From Euptelea pleiosperma (lineage: Eukaryota > Streptophyta > Magnoliopsida > Ranunculales > Eupteleaceae), in contig CM068546.1 in assembly GCA_035048495.1 (NCBI GenBank), positions 34,366,674-34,430,673 of the forward strand: a stretch of DNA of 64,000 nucleotides. Reading direction: 5' to 3'. The position numbers and the translations under genes are program-made. The notes beneath the pieces are model-generated. The model had not been told where the DNA came from, did no database searches, and worked only from the letters and a program-made list of their open reading frames with translations. This document shows, in pieces, positions 36,801 through 48,632 of the stretch (positions are counted from its first letter, which is position 1; each line of letters opens with the position of its first letter).

Positions 36801-39800
36801 AATCATCCTTCTTAGTAGCTAATCTAAGAATCCCTAATTGACTGGTCATAAGCTTTCTCTATGTCATATTGTAAACAATACCTGGGATCCCATGTCAAAT
36901 CCTAGAATCAATGCACTAATTGGTAATAATAACACCATCCAAGATCTGCCTACCACTAACAAAACCACCTTGAGCAAGCAAAATCACATAAGGCAGAGTC
37001 CCTTGAATTATAGAACCCAGTGTCTTAGCCATAACTTTGTGACACTCTCCACCAAACTGATAGGTATATTATTAGAAATATCTACCGCTCCTTGCATCTT
37101 GGGGATATGAAAAATAAAGATATCATTTGAACAAAAATCCATGTACTTGAACATTTAGCACCACCTTCATGAAGTCACTACCAATCACATTCTAACAATG
37201 TTTAAAAAAGGCCAAAGATAAACCATCAGTACTAGGGGCCTTGTCTTATTCTAACTCTAATAAATCCAAATATCTCCTATCCTCAGACAGTCTTTCCACC
37301 CAACTACTAAGATCTGAATTGATGCTATCAAAATAGAGATCATCCAAAGAAGGTTTGCAAGAAGGATCAGAATACAACTTCGCATAATAGTCCACCACAC
37401 CCTCCCTAATCCTATCCTCCTCCTCTAAGGTCCGACCATCAATCAATGGTAGGACGAAACATATGATTGCATCTTCTTTTAACAATTCAATGGAAAAACC
37501 TAGTGTTGTTATCACCTTCCTCTAACCACCTGACTCATGATTTTTGCTTACACCTTATTTTCTCCACCACTACAAGCTTTTGATATTCAACCTTAAGATT
37601 TACCCTCTTATCTCCTCTAATTTTTGTTATCGCCTTTCTCCAACCTATTGATCATGGATATCTCCTCTTGGATAACTTTTTCCTTTTGATCCACCCTCCC
37701 CAAAACATCCTGATTTATCCGAAAAAAAAAAAAAAAATCCAGATTCCACTATTCAATCTTATCCTTAATGGCTTTCAACTTCCTACATAAAAAATTGTCC
37801 CCGCTTTTCCCTCAAAAGAAAATGAGTTCCACCACTCCTCGACCTTCTCCTTAACTCTGGAACTTGAAGCCACATATTTTCAAAGCGAATCTAAAACGAA
37901 GATTCAAGATTCCTCTACAATCAAGAAGCAAAGGCACATAATCTGAAGTTGGCCTTCGAATCGCCACCTAAGACACCAGAAAAGCATTCTTCCCAATTGC
38001 CAGTAACCAAAAATCTATCCAACCTACACAGCTACCTGGTCATTCATCCCATATTGCTCTCTTGATGAATGATTTCAATATGTATGACTAAGATGGCCAA
38101 AATGGATACGGATATTGGTACTAGAAACGGTGATACAACTCTTTATTTCCTAAAATCCAGGACATATTTATATGGGTATCTCATCCAATATGTTGATCAT
38201 GCTTTAAATTTTAGTTTTTCAAGCTAAGTCTTAGTTTTAAATATTCACAACATGCCAACTGTAATGAAACTACTAAACATTTGTGATGTTTCTTGCCATA
38301 AAATGCGTTATAGTACTTCCCGATTGATGAAACAAATAAGGAAATTGTTATGAATATAAATAAGCATAATAGAACAATATGAAAATGAGAAAATGATGTC
38401 GTAGAAGTATCCATGCAGTATTATCTGTTGATACAGGTATGACAGGCACATTAAAGTATCCATGTATCAATGTATCATAGGTGTACAGAATCTGGTCCCC
38501 GGTAGAACGAGAGGAGAGAGAGAGTGAGATGTCTCCCCATGAAGGTATCTAATGCCCATTAGCTCACATGGAAATAACTACCATCACACATTTCATGACT
38601 GTCCGCAGTGTGGAAGGATATTACGTACTCACATTCATTATTGACCAAAATATCATCTTTGTTCAATTTGCACGATTAGTGTGAACAACATAAAGGATGC
38701 AGTATACAAAACCAATGTTATATTTGGTCAAATGAAAGAACTCGAACAGTCTAGAATAATAATAAAAAACAGCTCAAATAAAAAAATTAACTAAGTAAAT
38801 ATATCTAAAAGTAATTCTACATAAAACCATAGGAAACCATTTTTAATCTGTTCTTAGCTGGGAGCTACTTAGAAATGAAGTATTGCACAACGCCACCAAA
38901 TGGTCCATACAATGCAGTCTTCTATGTTGGCATCGACAAATTCCTAAAGAAGCCCAATCAGCCAAAACAAGCACTGGATAGTTTCATTTGTAGTAGACAA
39001 GCACTGCAACTAGCTAGAACACTCTAAGACAATCAAAGATCCTCAAGTCTAATAGACCTACAACTTGCAACAATTGTATCTACCAGTGGGTGATTCAAAT
39101 CGAGTTAGTTGTCCTCAGAACTACGGATAGATCACCATTTCTGGAAAGAATCCTATTACATTCATCGGGTGCTCGTCTTCCACAAAGTAACCATGAAAAG
39201 ACCATCCTATTTAGTCAATCCACTAGTTTCTGATATATAAATATATATCCAATTGTAGACAAAGACATCTTCAATTATGATAATAAAGGCATGAGTAAGT
39301 GCAATCTGCAAAAAAGCCTTATGCATAAAGAACATGCCAATAAGAGTAAAGCAAAAAAGTACCCCTTGAAAAAGAAAGAACATGAGATATTTATCATATT
39401 GGGTGCCGGAAAGAGCAGTCGCACAATAAAAATAGAAGTCAGAATATAACCTGTGATTTGGTGCAAGTTAAAGGCTATAAAAGGGTGATAGGAAGGCTGA
39501 AAAGGATGTAGATTGAAGTAGTAAGAACACATTTGGGAAAAACACGCTTTAGTAGAATATATGGCTCTAGATAGAATTGAATGGCAGAAAAGAATTCATG
39601 TTGGCGACCCCAAATTATTAATATAAGGCACTGGTAATGATGACGATGGCGATGATGACAATAAAGATAAATCCTAGTGCACATAATGGACCAAAATGGA
39701 TGAAAAAATCAAAAATAAAACTGCCAGAGTAATGCAAAACAATGCTGACGTTTTTTATCAAAAGGAGCTTGATGTGCATGTTAGCTTTGAAAAAGATTAG

Positions 39801-41801
39801 TAGTGAGTACTAGAATATGATACCTTGTCTATATTTTCCAGCATAATACTTTTAACTTCTGAAACTTGGGCCTTCACTTTTAAAAGCTTCCCAATCTCTT
39901 CAGCATGGTCAATTATATACTGCATGTGCTCTTTCATAACTGGGCTGCAATTTTTCAAAAGCCCATTTTTCTTTTAATGGAAAATTCTAGAAGTGTACTC
40001 CCCATTCAAATAAAAAACAAAAGCAGATGGGTATAAATGTAAGCATACCCAAAGTCCTTGTTGAGACTTTTAGCAATGGCCGTATCAGCTTTACCACCTC
40101 CATATCTCTTCTTGAAGTCTGCTTTCATACGTTCCAAAAAGGCTATAGACACCTGTTTCCCTACAGATTCTTTCGCTACAACACAGTATGCTGCACAACC
40201 CAGAGAGCAGTACCACATCAAGAAGTATGAAGCAGAAAACAGGTTACCACATTAAAACTTAATGATTGAAATCACTAGAACATCAACAAAGGAAAAACGG
40301 ATTATAAAAAGCTACATAATCCTTGTGTGGCAGTCACAAATATTAAGAACTTTGTAAGAATGCTTAAATATACTGAAAAGATAAATGCATTGAGCAATAC
40401 TAATCATCCTTATTCTAGACATTCGACTGTTTATCTCGACATCTAATCAAAAAGAACTTGGGTGCCTTCATCACTCATGGGCTAACCCGTAACATTTGCT
40501 TGTGTACATCCAGCACTATTTCCGTCCAACCCCAATTCAAATGGTCAAAGGAACCAATTTATCAATGACAAAAGGACATTTTCTATGAGGAAGGCTTCAA
40601 GGTTTTGGGTAAAGAATCTGAAACTCAAAGACCCGAGCTGTATTCAAAGCATCCTATTTCCCAATTAGACCTTGGCTGATTATAAGTTGCAGTTCGAATT
40701 TGTTTTGCATTTCTTCACAAAAATAAAGTCTTTCTCCGTTAATCTTGCCGATTTTCCTGATTCATTCCACAATTGAATAAAAAAAACAATGCCTGTCATG
40801 TTTCTCAATTACACTCTTCACTGAGTCAATCATATTTATACCAAATCTAAGAGAAATCAGCTGAGTTACTGAACATTGCTATCTGCGATTTTAAATCTTA
40901 GGCACCAGAAGCGAAAAACCAAAAAACTAAAAACTAAAAAAAAATACAGTATATTATAGTCGGGTCGGGCTCCGTTGACAGATCTAAAATGACGGACAAA
41001 ATGACAGGGACACAATATAAGACACGTGGCACACTGTTACAGGACTCTGACCGTATGGATGTTTTTCATATCCCATGGTGGATCTACAAACCAAAAATCA
41101 GCCTGATTAGTGATTTATAGGCTTTGGATTGCACTTACTTTCATGGGCTGATCTCAACTGTGGGAATTTGAGCATTATTTGAGGTACAAAGATGCAACAC
41201 TTATATATCACTAATCAGGCTGATTTTTGGTTTGTAGGTCCACCATGGGATAGGACAAACATCCGTACGGTCATAGTACTGTAACAGTGTGCCACCTGTC
41301 TTATACTGTGTCCCTGTCATTTTACCTGTCATTTTAGATCTGTCAACGGAGGCCGACCCATTATAGTTTGTATCAACAATTTAAGCGGATCTCTAGGACT
41401 CATTGAGTTCTAGTCCCAAAACAGTAAGGCGAGGTCACATCGGATTCAAGTTTGTAGATCCAATTCAACTCACATCAAAATTCTCGAAAAAATTCAAACT
41501 TGAAAATGAATTCCAATGCTGACCGAAAGAAAACATTGATCAAAAGGACTAAAGTTACAAAACCCTAAAAATCTGTGAAAGATGGATTCAATGACAGTTA
41601 AGTAAGTGTACCGTAGCCATCTTCGACTAGAAAGTTGAAGGTGTGGTGATCGCAGCTGTAGGTGAACTTATTGTTGGAGGATGGAAGCTTCTGAAGACAC
41701 TGAGTCGCGATTGCAGGGAAATTCCCAGTGAACTCGGTGTATTCTGCCAAGATCATCGTCCCTCGAGCCACGAAGCTGTATATGAACGATTCCTGACTCA
41801 T
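32542..41801 (-). CDS. VAMP72: VAMP72-type R-SNARE (longin domain), 5 exons
   Basis: Vesicle-associated membrane protein of the plant VAMP7 group. It pairs with Qa, Qb and Qc SNAREs to fuse secretory vesicles with the plasma membrane or endosomes. Exons: 41801-41612, 40190-40049, 39944-39824, 32851-32789, 32691-32542. Phases agree and give 221 aa, the normal length. The N-terminal longin domain starts [14 protein letters not shown]. The SNARE motif follows from about residue 128, with the zero-layer arginine at about R155 (ALDRGEK). A tail anchor ([19 protein letters not shown]) occupies about residues 195-213, then CQGFDCTN. The third intron is 6972 bases and holds an L1 LINE, an RTE fragment and MITEs. 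Exact paralogue (721, 722, 724 and so on) is not decided. Confidence 0.93.
33423..33779. mobile_element. MITE, family C variant, in VAMP72 intron 3
   Basis: TGACATATAAAATGATACAC at the left pairs with GTGTCATTTTATAAGTCA at the right. GGTCCACATGCAGATGAG pairs with CTCATATGCGTGTGGGCC. The interior is the same as other family C copies. Confidence 0.6.
33793..33851. repeat. (CT)n(AT)n compound microsatellite
   Basis: About 13 CT units run straight into about 16 AT units between two family C MITEs in VAMP72 intron 3. Confidence 0.9.
33857..34207. mobile_element. MITE, family C variant
   Basis: GACACATGGTATTGTGACAT at the left and GGGCCATGTGTCATTATAT at the right are inverted. GGGGCCCACATGGAGATGAG pairs with CTCATCTCCATGTGGGCCCC. 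It lies right next to the copy at 33423. Confidence 0.6.
34225..34775 (+). mobile_element. RTE-type LINE 3' fragment
   Basis: The plus strand reads as a broken reverse-transcriptase C-terminus: [18 protein letters not shown], then VAEMRMLR, then [12 protein letters not shown], then DKIEWKKP. In-frame stops show it is dead. The AAGGCTTATCATTATTAATATGATG tail ends it. It lies in VAMP72 intron 3. Confidence 0.75.
35110..38090 (-). pseudogene. Degenerate L1-clade LINE in VAMP72 intron 3
   Basis: Non-LTR retrotransposon remnants in broken minus-strand frames. Near 37930 the endonuclease end reads [12 protein letters not shown]. At 37515-37246 the region before the reverse transcriptase reads [16 protein letters not shown]. 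At 36530-35892 reverse-transcriptase and linker sequence reads [37 protein letters not shown] and GKGDRVRF. At 35556-35275 the zf-RVT-like end is seen. The catalytic core around 36850-37240 is too broken to read. The 3' end near 35113 (TTTGATAGGTAAAAG on the plus strand) resembles the truncated copy at 11463. Not able to transpose. It lies in the same direction as the host gene. Confidence 0.8.
39450..39690 (+). mobile_element. RTE-type LINE tail
   Basis: The plus strand gives an [21 protein letters not shown] end near 39556-39610, followed by ATAAGGCACTGGTAATGATGAC. It is the same kind of tail as at 34225, in VAMP72 intron 3 just before exon 3. Confidence 0.55.
40962..41359. mobile_element. 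MULE-type MITE, family M, in VAMP72 intron 1
   Basis: Ends GGGTCGGGCTCCGTTGACAG and CTGTCAACGGAGGCCGACCC. The flanking 9-mers ATTATAGTC (40953) and ATTATAGTT (41360) match at 8 of 9. Inside, ATCAGCCTGATTAGTGAT pairs with ATCACTAATCAGGCTGAT. Confidence 0.85.
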
Positions 41802-42098
41802 TTTCTCTGACTCGCCAGCAACTCAGAGAAGAGAGAAGGAGAAGAACCACCCTCCCCACCAGAAACACTTCTTGAGTTCACTTTCTTTCTTCTACATTTG
41901 GGGTTTGTCTTTGCTAGCTTTATTAATTTCTTTTCAACTTGTTTTCGGTTCCTTTTGCTTTTCTCAGACAGCAAGCAAGGTAATCGCAAGGTAAGTACAG
42001 TAGGATGGGATGGAGTGTGAACCGGTCTCAGACAGATATTCTGTACGCGGCGGAGTATTCTAGTTATAATAATATTGGTTCTATTCTATGGCTTCTAC

Positions 42099-42467
42099 TA
42101 GAACTTTGCTGATGGAATCCGTTATCAATGTTGATGACGGTCACAGCTTGAGCCACGTGGAAGACTCTTAGAGACGCTTGAGCGTATGGATGTTTGAGGA
42201 CAATCCCTAGCTCAATCTATATACCAAAAATAAACCTCGTTAGTGATTTCTAAGCGTTCGATTGGAGCCGTTTTCATGGGTTGATTTTTTACCGTGGAAT
42301 TTGAGCATTATTTGGGGTATAGAGATCCAAAGGCTTGAAATCACTAATCAGGCTGATTTTTAGCATGGAGATTTAGCTAGGGATGGTCCGCAAACATCCA
42401 TACGGTCAACGCTCTCTAAGAATCCTTCATGTGGCTCGTACAGACGTCCGTCAGCAAAGTTCTACTC
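42099..42467. mobile_element. MITE, family A', in the BiP-VAMP72 spacer
   Basis: Ends ACTAGAACTTTGCTGATGG and CGTCAGCAAAGTTCTACT. The internal pair around TTAGTGATTTCTAAGCG and TTGAAATCACTAATCAGG is typical of the family. No clear target duplication. Confidence 0.7.
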
Positions 42468-42583
42468 TGACTTCTCTCTCTGTCTGGAAACGAGAACGAA
42501 CCACCTGGAATGACGGTCAAATGTTTTCTCCGTCTGTCTTATCAAGTGATCCGATCCTAACCATACACCCTATAGACTTTTTG

Positions 42584-42976
42584 GAGTAAAACTTTGATGA
42601 CAGGATCCTGTCATCGAGATGATGAGCCATGTGGCACACTTTTAGATAACTCTGACCGTATGGATGTTTTTTTGTCTAATCCCTATTCCATGGGTCGACG
42701 TATAAACCACAAATGAACCCGATTAGTGAATTCTAGGCGTTGGATTGGAATTATTTTCATGGATTGATTTTAACCGTGGGAATTTGAGCATTATTGACCA
42801 TTATTTGAGGTACAAAGATCCAAAGGCTTGAAATCACTAATCAAGCTGATTTTTGGTTTGTTTGTCTAGCTAGGGATTGGAAAAACATCCATACGGTCAG
42901 AGTCATCTAAGAGTATGCCACGTGGCACATATTGTCTGTCATCGACCTCAATGACAGACCCATCAAAGTTTTACTT
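42584..42976. mobile_element. MULE-type MITE, family A', first of a tandem pair
   Basis: Ends GAGTAAAACTTTGATGACAG and CCATCAAAGTTTTACTT. It is flanked by GACTTTTTG at 42575-42583 and again at 42977-42985. Confidence 0.8.
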
Positions 42977-42985
42977 GACTTTTTG

Positions 42986-43343
42986 GAGTAGAACTTTGCT
43001 GACCGCTGCAGCAGTAAAGTTGCTGACCGTCCATAATGAGCCGCGTGACACTATTAGAGGACGCTGACCTATGAATGTTTGACCAATCCCTACGTGGACC
43101 TACAAAACAAAAATCAGCCTGATTAGTGATTTCAATCCTTTGGATCTTTGTACTACAAATAACGGTCAATAATGCTCAAATTCCATTGTGAAAAATAAAC
43201 CCATGAAAACCCCTCCAATCCAACGCTTAGAAATCACTAATCAGGCTAATTTTCTTAATCTGTATATCAATCTACGCCAGGGTTGGGCCAAACACCCCTT
43301 CGGAGACCGGCTCATACCGTGGGCGGTCAGCAAAGTTTTACTC
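42986..43343. mobile_element. MULE-type MITE, family A', second of a tandem pair
   Basis: Ends GAGTAGAACTTTGCTGACC and GGTCAGCAAAGTTTTACTC. GACTTTTTG flanks it at 42977-42985 and 43344-43352. The left copy is shared with the element before it. Confidence 0.8.
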
Positions 43344-43730
43344 GACTTTTTGACCATTTCAAGATCCGAAAGACTAATAAGGACTATTTGCTTGGGTGTC
43401 GTAGACCGTATTTAAGGTCCACGAGACTAGGATCTACGAAATTGATTTGAAAAACCTTGCTCTCAAGTTGGCTACTAGAGATTGACCGTTAAGACCGTTA
43501 CGACACAGAAATTGAACGCTAATTTACCATATTGGCCTTCTCCGTCCCTTCATAAAATCCCCAAATAACACCCCAGTCAAGACAAAATTATTTACTGAAA
43601 CTGCTGACCTCTCCAACTCTACAAACTCTGAAAGATTCTTCTTCCCCACCTCCTCCCCCCCACCCCATTGACAGAAAACAGAAGACAAAGGAGAAAAAAA
43701 TTTGGGGCTCTTCTCAATCTCTCTACATTT

Positions 43731-46700
43731 CTATAACTCATCATGGGATGATTCATCTTCATCTTCTGACCCAGAAGAAGCTTCACCACTCTTCTGATAA
43801 ACCTGCTTGATAACTGGATTACAAACTTCTTCCAGCTCCTTCAACTTCTCTTCAAACTCATCCTTCTCTGCATTCTGGTTGTCATCCAGCCACTCAAGGG
43901 CCTCCTTCAATGCACTCTCAATCTTCTCCTTGTCGCCGGATTCGATCTTGTCGGAAAGCTTGTCTTTGTCATTGATGGTGCTCTTCATATTGTATATGTA
44001 GGTTTCAAGCTTGTTCCTTGCGTCAATTCTCTCTTTCACCTTCTTGTCTTCCTCTGCAAACTCCTCTGCTTCCTTCACCATTCTCTCTATCTCGTCCTGA
44101 CTGAGACGCCCCTTGTCATTTGTTATGGTAATTGATTCTGACTTCTTTGCTGCCTTGTCTTCAGCCCTCACATGGAGTATACCATTTGCGTCAACGTCAA
44201 AGGTGACCTCAATCTGTGGAACTCCCCTGCAAAATTGAAATTAAAACCAAAGTAAGTGATTATGTTTCTCATTTCTTTATCCACATTTCAATTCTTCCTT
44301 TCATCTTCCTCTTTAATTACTTACCTTGGAGCTGGTGGAATGCCGGATAGATCAAACTTCCCGAGTTCGCGGCAATCCTTCGTCAAGCTCCTCTCGCCTT
44401 CATAGACCTGAAAATTTACAGAGAGAACTATTATTTAACAGCCAATGTATATGAATTATATATCTTCACATCAACTATGGCGACTTTGTTACCTTGATCG
44501 ATACTGTCTTTTGCTGGTCTTGGTAGGTCGTGAAGGTCTGAGACTTCTTCGTCGGGATAACCGTGTTCCTGGGGATTAATTTGGTCATGACCCCACCAAC
44601 TGTTTCGATCCCTAGACTCAATGGTGCAACATCAAGCAATAGAATGTCTGCAAATGGAAGAACCCATAAGAATTGAGCTCCAATAAACAGAATTATCTTT
44701 GATACGACTTTCAAATATTGATTCATTACCTTTGGTCTCATCCCCTCCTTCACCACTCAGAATTCCACCCTGAACTGCTGCACCATAAGCAACAGCCTCG
44801 TCGGGGTTGATACCCTTGTTGGGTTCCTTCCCGTCGAACAGCACCTTTAACAGTTGTTGCACCTTTGGAATTCGAGTGCTCCCTCCAACCAGCACAATTT
44901 CATGAATGTCCGTCTTCTTCAACCCAGCATCATCCAAGGCCTTCTTCACCTGCACCAGGGTTTTTTTGAACAAGTCCATATTCAGCTCTTCGAATCTTGC
45001 CCTTGTCAACGTCTCCGAGAAATCGACACCATCAAACAAAGACTCTATCTCAACCCGGACTTGGTGCTGGCTACTCAACGCTCTCTTGGCGCGCTCACAT
45101 TCCCTCCTAAGCTTCCCAAGCGCCTTATTGTCCTTGCTGATATCCTTATTATACTTCTTTTTTATCAGCTTAATGAAGTAGTCCATCACCCTCTGATCGA
45201 AGTCCTCCCCTCCCAAGTGGGTGTCTCCACTCGTAGCGAGCACCTCAAATACACCATTGTCGATCGTCAATATGCTCACATCGAATGTACCACCACCAAG
45301 GTCGTAGACCAGAATGTTCATCTCTCCTCCTTTCTTGTCTAGACCGTAGGCAATGGCTGCGGCCGTGGGCTCGTTAATCATACGAGCCACATTGAGCCCG
45401 GCAATAATGCCTGCATCCTTAGTGGCCTGCCTCTGTGCATCATTGAAATAAGCTACAACAAGAAACACCCATTAACATACAGAATTCATGGAGAAGAACA
45501 AGAATTACCAACAGAAAACAGGGAAGGACTCTGCAATTATAAGTTCATAGACCTTAAAGATAACCACCTACTTTAAAAAGCTCAAGCTGTTATAGGGAGG
45601 CGTTACAATGTATATCAAAGGGTCCACATGTCTAACAGAGGCGGACCTCCCTGCTCTGTTACCATGTTGACAAAAAAAACCCTTCCTCACCCATTTGGTT
45701 GAGGAGATGCCTCAGCCCCCTATCATGTTGTGACATGTGGAGGAGAGGTCAAGGGTAACCAGGAGAACTAGTTTTGGGTCAAGCTATTTTTTGGGTAACA
45801 CTTCTGTAGATTAACCTACTCTTTAGGTAGCCTTCGCCCTCTCCTCCACATGTCACAACATGATAGGGGGTTGAGGCATCTCCTCAACCAAATGGGAGAG
45901 GCAAGCCAAACTGCTTAAAGCTCCTCCTTGTCATTGTTTTTATTCATTCCTTCACTTAACTTCAGTCTATAATACTCAAGACCAGATATCATCCCTTTAA
46001 CCCACTGTTAGTGAAATTAAGAAGAAAAATGGTAGATTTCAAACGGGATTTCGATTTTACCTGGAACAGTAACAACGGCATCCTTGATTTTCTTCCCCAA
46101 ATATGCTTCAGCCGTTTCTTTCATCTTCCCCAATATCATCGCACTGATCTCTTCAGGACTAAACACCTTAATCTCTCCATCTCTGATCTTCACCTGTATA
46201 TACGGCTTTCCATCTTTGTTCACGACCTTATAAGGCAAGAACTTTATATCTCTCTGCACCTCAGGATCGTCAAACCTACCAAATTTTAATCAAAACCCAG
46301 ATCAATTAATGATCAAAACAAAAAACCCGTCATGGGTTCTGATCAAAACGCAACTTGAACTAATGGGTCCACTTACTTCCGCCCAATAAGTCGCTTAACA
46401 CCGAAGATTGTTCGTTCGGCATTGAGAGCCGCTTGATTCTTTGCCGCTTCTCCTATCAGACGCTCGGTATCAGTGAACGCAACCCATGAAGGGGTGATCC
46501 TGTTCCCTTGATCGTTCGCCACGATCTCCACGTGACCGTTCCTGTACACTCCAACGCATGAATACGTCGTGCCCAGATCGATCCCGATCACCGTTCCGAG
46601 CTTCGGAGATTCATCAGAAGCTCCAGCTAATCCTGACAGAAATTCTAAAAGCAACAGCAAGAAGAAAAATCAGAACAAAAAGGAGATCAAAAAACCCAAA

Positions 46701-46790
46701 TTTCGATAACCCATGTGAAGAAATCGATCTTTTTTTCTTACCTAAAACGAAGAGAACCAGAAGGGCTATTGCTCTGCATTTTGCCGCCAT
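43731..46790 (-). CDS. BIP: Luminal-binding protein BiP (ER Hsp70), 7 exons
   Basis: The ER-resident Hsp70 chaperone. It binds unfolded secretory proteins with ATP and takes part in the unfolded protein response. Exons: 46790-46742, 46644-46377, 46275-46061, 45452-44730, 44647-44493, 44407-44325, 44226-43731. Phases agree and give 662 aa, the usual length. A hydrophobic signal peptide (residues 1-28) precedes the nucleotide-binding domain, which carries [27 protein letters not shown] and [12 protein letters not shown]. The linker [13 protein letters not shown] starts the substrate-binding domain, then the helical lid. The C-terminus is HDEL, the ER retrieval signal. An intron splits the ATPase domain after VVTVP and contains a palindromic insert. 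No defect is seen. Confidence 0.97.
45691..45896. repeat. Near-perfect inverted repeat in BiP intron 3
   Basis: The left arm 45691-45747 (CCATTTGGTTGAGGAGATGC to CATGTGGAGGAGAG) pairs with the right arm 45841-45896 (CTCCTCCACATGTCACAACA to CAACCAAATGGGAG) with few mismatches, around a 93-base loop. Probably a MITE; outer ends are not defined. Confidence 0.7.
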
Positions 46791-46868
46791 TTTTGTTCTT
46801 GAGCTTTGGTTTTCTCTGTTTCTCTGCTTTGGGTTGTCCGAGTGTCAAACGAAAGGTTTGATGAGCGG

Positions 46869-46876
46869 ATTTATAG
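46869..46876 (-). promoter_or_regulatory. TATA box of BiP
   Basis: CTATAAAT on the minus strand lies 79 bases before the ATG, placing the start of transcription near 46840. Confidence 0.7.
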
Positions 46877-46936
46877 TTTTGAGTTGACTGCATTCGGTGG
46901 CTCGTGCGCTAGAGTGTTCGGGGCGATGAGACGCGG

Positions 46937-47014
46937 CCACGTAGCAGAAAAGGCTGAGCTGGTCGCCGTTTTCTGATCTTTCACGTGAAGAACCCAATAA
47001 CAAGTTGACACGTG
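46937..47014 (+). promoter_or_regulatory. Candidate ER stress elements of the BiP promoter
   Basis: CCAAT at 46994-46998, exactly 10 bases, then CACG at 47009-47012: this fits the plant ERSE-I rule CCAAT-N10-CACG bound by NF-Y and bZIP28. It is in reverse orientation relative to the gene, about 125 bases upstream of the TATA box. A CACGTG G-box lies at 46982-46987 and GGCCACGTAG at 46935-46944. Regulation by ER stress is known for BiP; use of these exact sites is inferred. Confidence 0.65.
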
Positions 47015-47344
47015 TAACTGCGAAGAATTGAGCTGACTGTGAAGAAAGTAGTCTCGAAAGTTCTTGATTTCTACAGAAGGTAAAAAAGTTAAGAGTTGCG
47101 GGTGGGGATTCTATAGGTACTTTGAAAAGTGTTTGGGATAATTTAGAAATTTTCAGGTTGGCTTTTTCGTGTTACATGGGTCCTCCTGATTGAATGGTCA
47201 GGATTCGTGCATCTTGTGATATTAAAGGCATCTACGGTTAAAGTACATTCCAGATGGCTCGCTCGCAGAGATAGACAACAGTTCTCTATTGTCAAATCAC
47301 TTTGATTGAAATGTTCTAGAGCATCAGTTCTTCTGAATCCTGAT

Positions 47345-47520
47345 AAGGTAAAACTTCTATCACAAGAAATTGTAAATCACACAATCACAAGCCAATGAGT
47401 TTTTCGGCACGTCCACAAGTGCTTTTGCAACCATATGCTTTTGCTTCTAGGTGTACGTGCCGAGAACTCATTGGCTGTGATTGTGTGATTTGCAATCCGA
47501 TTGTGACAGAAGTTTTACTC
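47345..47520. mobile_element. Palindromic MITE, family F, 9-bp duplication
   Basis: Ends AAGGTAAAACTTCTATCACA and TGTGACAGAAGTTTTACTC. GTAAATCACACAATCACAAG pairs with CTGTGATTGTGTGATTTGC, and CGGCACGT pairs with ACGTGCCG, so most of its 176 bp can fold into one hairpin. AATCCTGAT at 47336-47344 and 47521-47529 is an exact duplication. Confidence 0.85.
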
Positions 47521-48632
47521 AATCCTGATCACCTTAGCTGCAGCTGATATTTGACGCGTCCTTATTCTTTAGTACAAGATTTCTTGGGTCTTTCTCTTTT
47601 CAGTTATTTCAGTTGGAACATTCGGAAGTGAGGATCTTGGCGGGCGACGAGTGGGGGCATACAAGTAGGTGACGATTTCAATCAAATGCAGTAGGAGTCT
47701 TTTTCTTCTTCCTGGAACTCCTGGATATTTCTTCCATGTAATACAAGAAGAATCTCATCGAGTAGACAAAATTCGTATCCGATCGTCCATATAGACAACT
47801 CCTGGTATATTAGTACAGATGCACATGCAAGGATATATGCATATACATACAGCCAAGATGCATGCATACAGAGTCATGGTTCGAAATCTCGGGAGCGGGG
47901 GCCAGATCAGTGGGCTTGCGATCGATCCAGATCGATCCGTTCCAGAAAGGGATTGGCCTATCTCGCCCAAGACAAAAGTGAGACTACTTTGGGCCGGGGC
48001 CATCACAGCCAAAACAATTCAGGGCCAACCCCACTGAAGATCAAATAGTAAACCCAAGCCTAAGATATATGTTGATAAAAACTCACAGGAGCCCGGCTCA
48101 TTTATAAATTGGGCCTCAAATTAGTCTAAACCCAGACCATAGCTTCCAAAGACTGTCTAAGGCCCAAGCCCGTTTAACTTCTGAAAAAGACCTAGGACTG
48201 TTTTTTTTTTTTTTTGTAAATACCTAGGAGGACTGTTTGAACTTCGAAACTTTGAACAAAAATTTACGTTCATATTCGTTTTTGTTAAATTTCCAGCATC
48301 TCCCCCCCCCCCTAAAACTATAACCGCTCTTCCATTGGTCCACAAAGAAATTGTGCTCTCTTTTAGACACATGGCAATGCTATTGGCTTGAAACTTTCAG
48401 CATGGGGAGAGTGAATGAGGTGGCAAAACAAATGGACACCTTTAAGCCTGCCACCCAAGCTGCCACGTGTAAGAAAATACCCATTGCTCGAGAGAAGAAG
48501 CCTGGACGAACGGTCCAGAAAACACATCTTCCCTTGGGCTAAGGTGGGCAACCTCAACACTTCCTTTCAGAGGGTGGTAGACTATTAGCTTGCTATTCTT
48601 TTTAAGCGAGCTAGGAACATGGTTTTCGATAT
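47521..48632. other. Spacer, no gene seen
   Basis: No supported gene. The run of T at 48201-48216 is bracketed by CCTAGGACTG and CCTAGGAGGACTG. A C-run lies at 48303-48312. Confidence 0.45.

Noticed and set aside
44854..45342. Long open frame on the plus strand (162 codons)
   Set aside because: It is the antisense shadow of BiP exon 4; codon pattern and Hsp70 motifs are on the minus strand.
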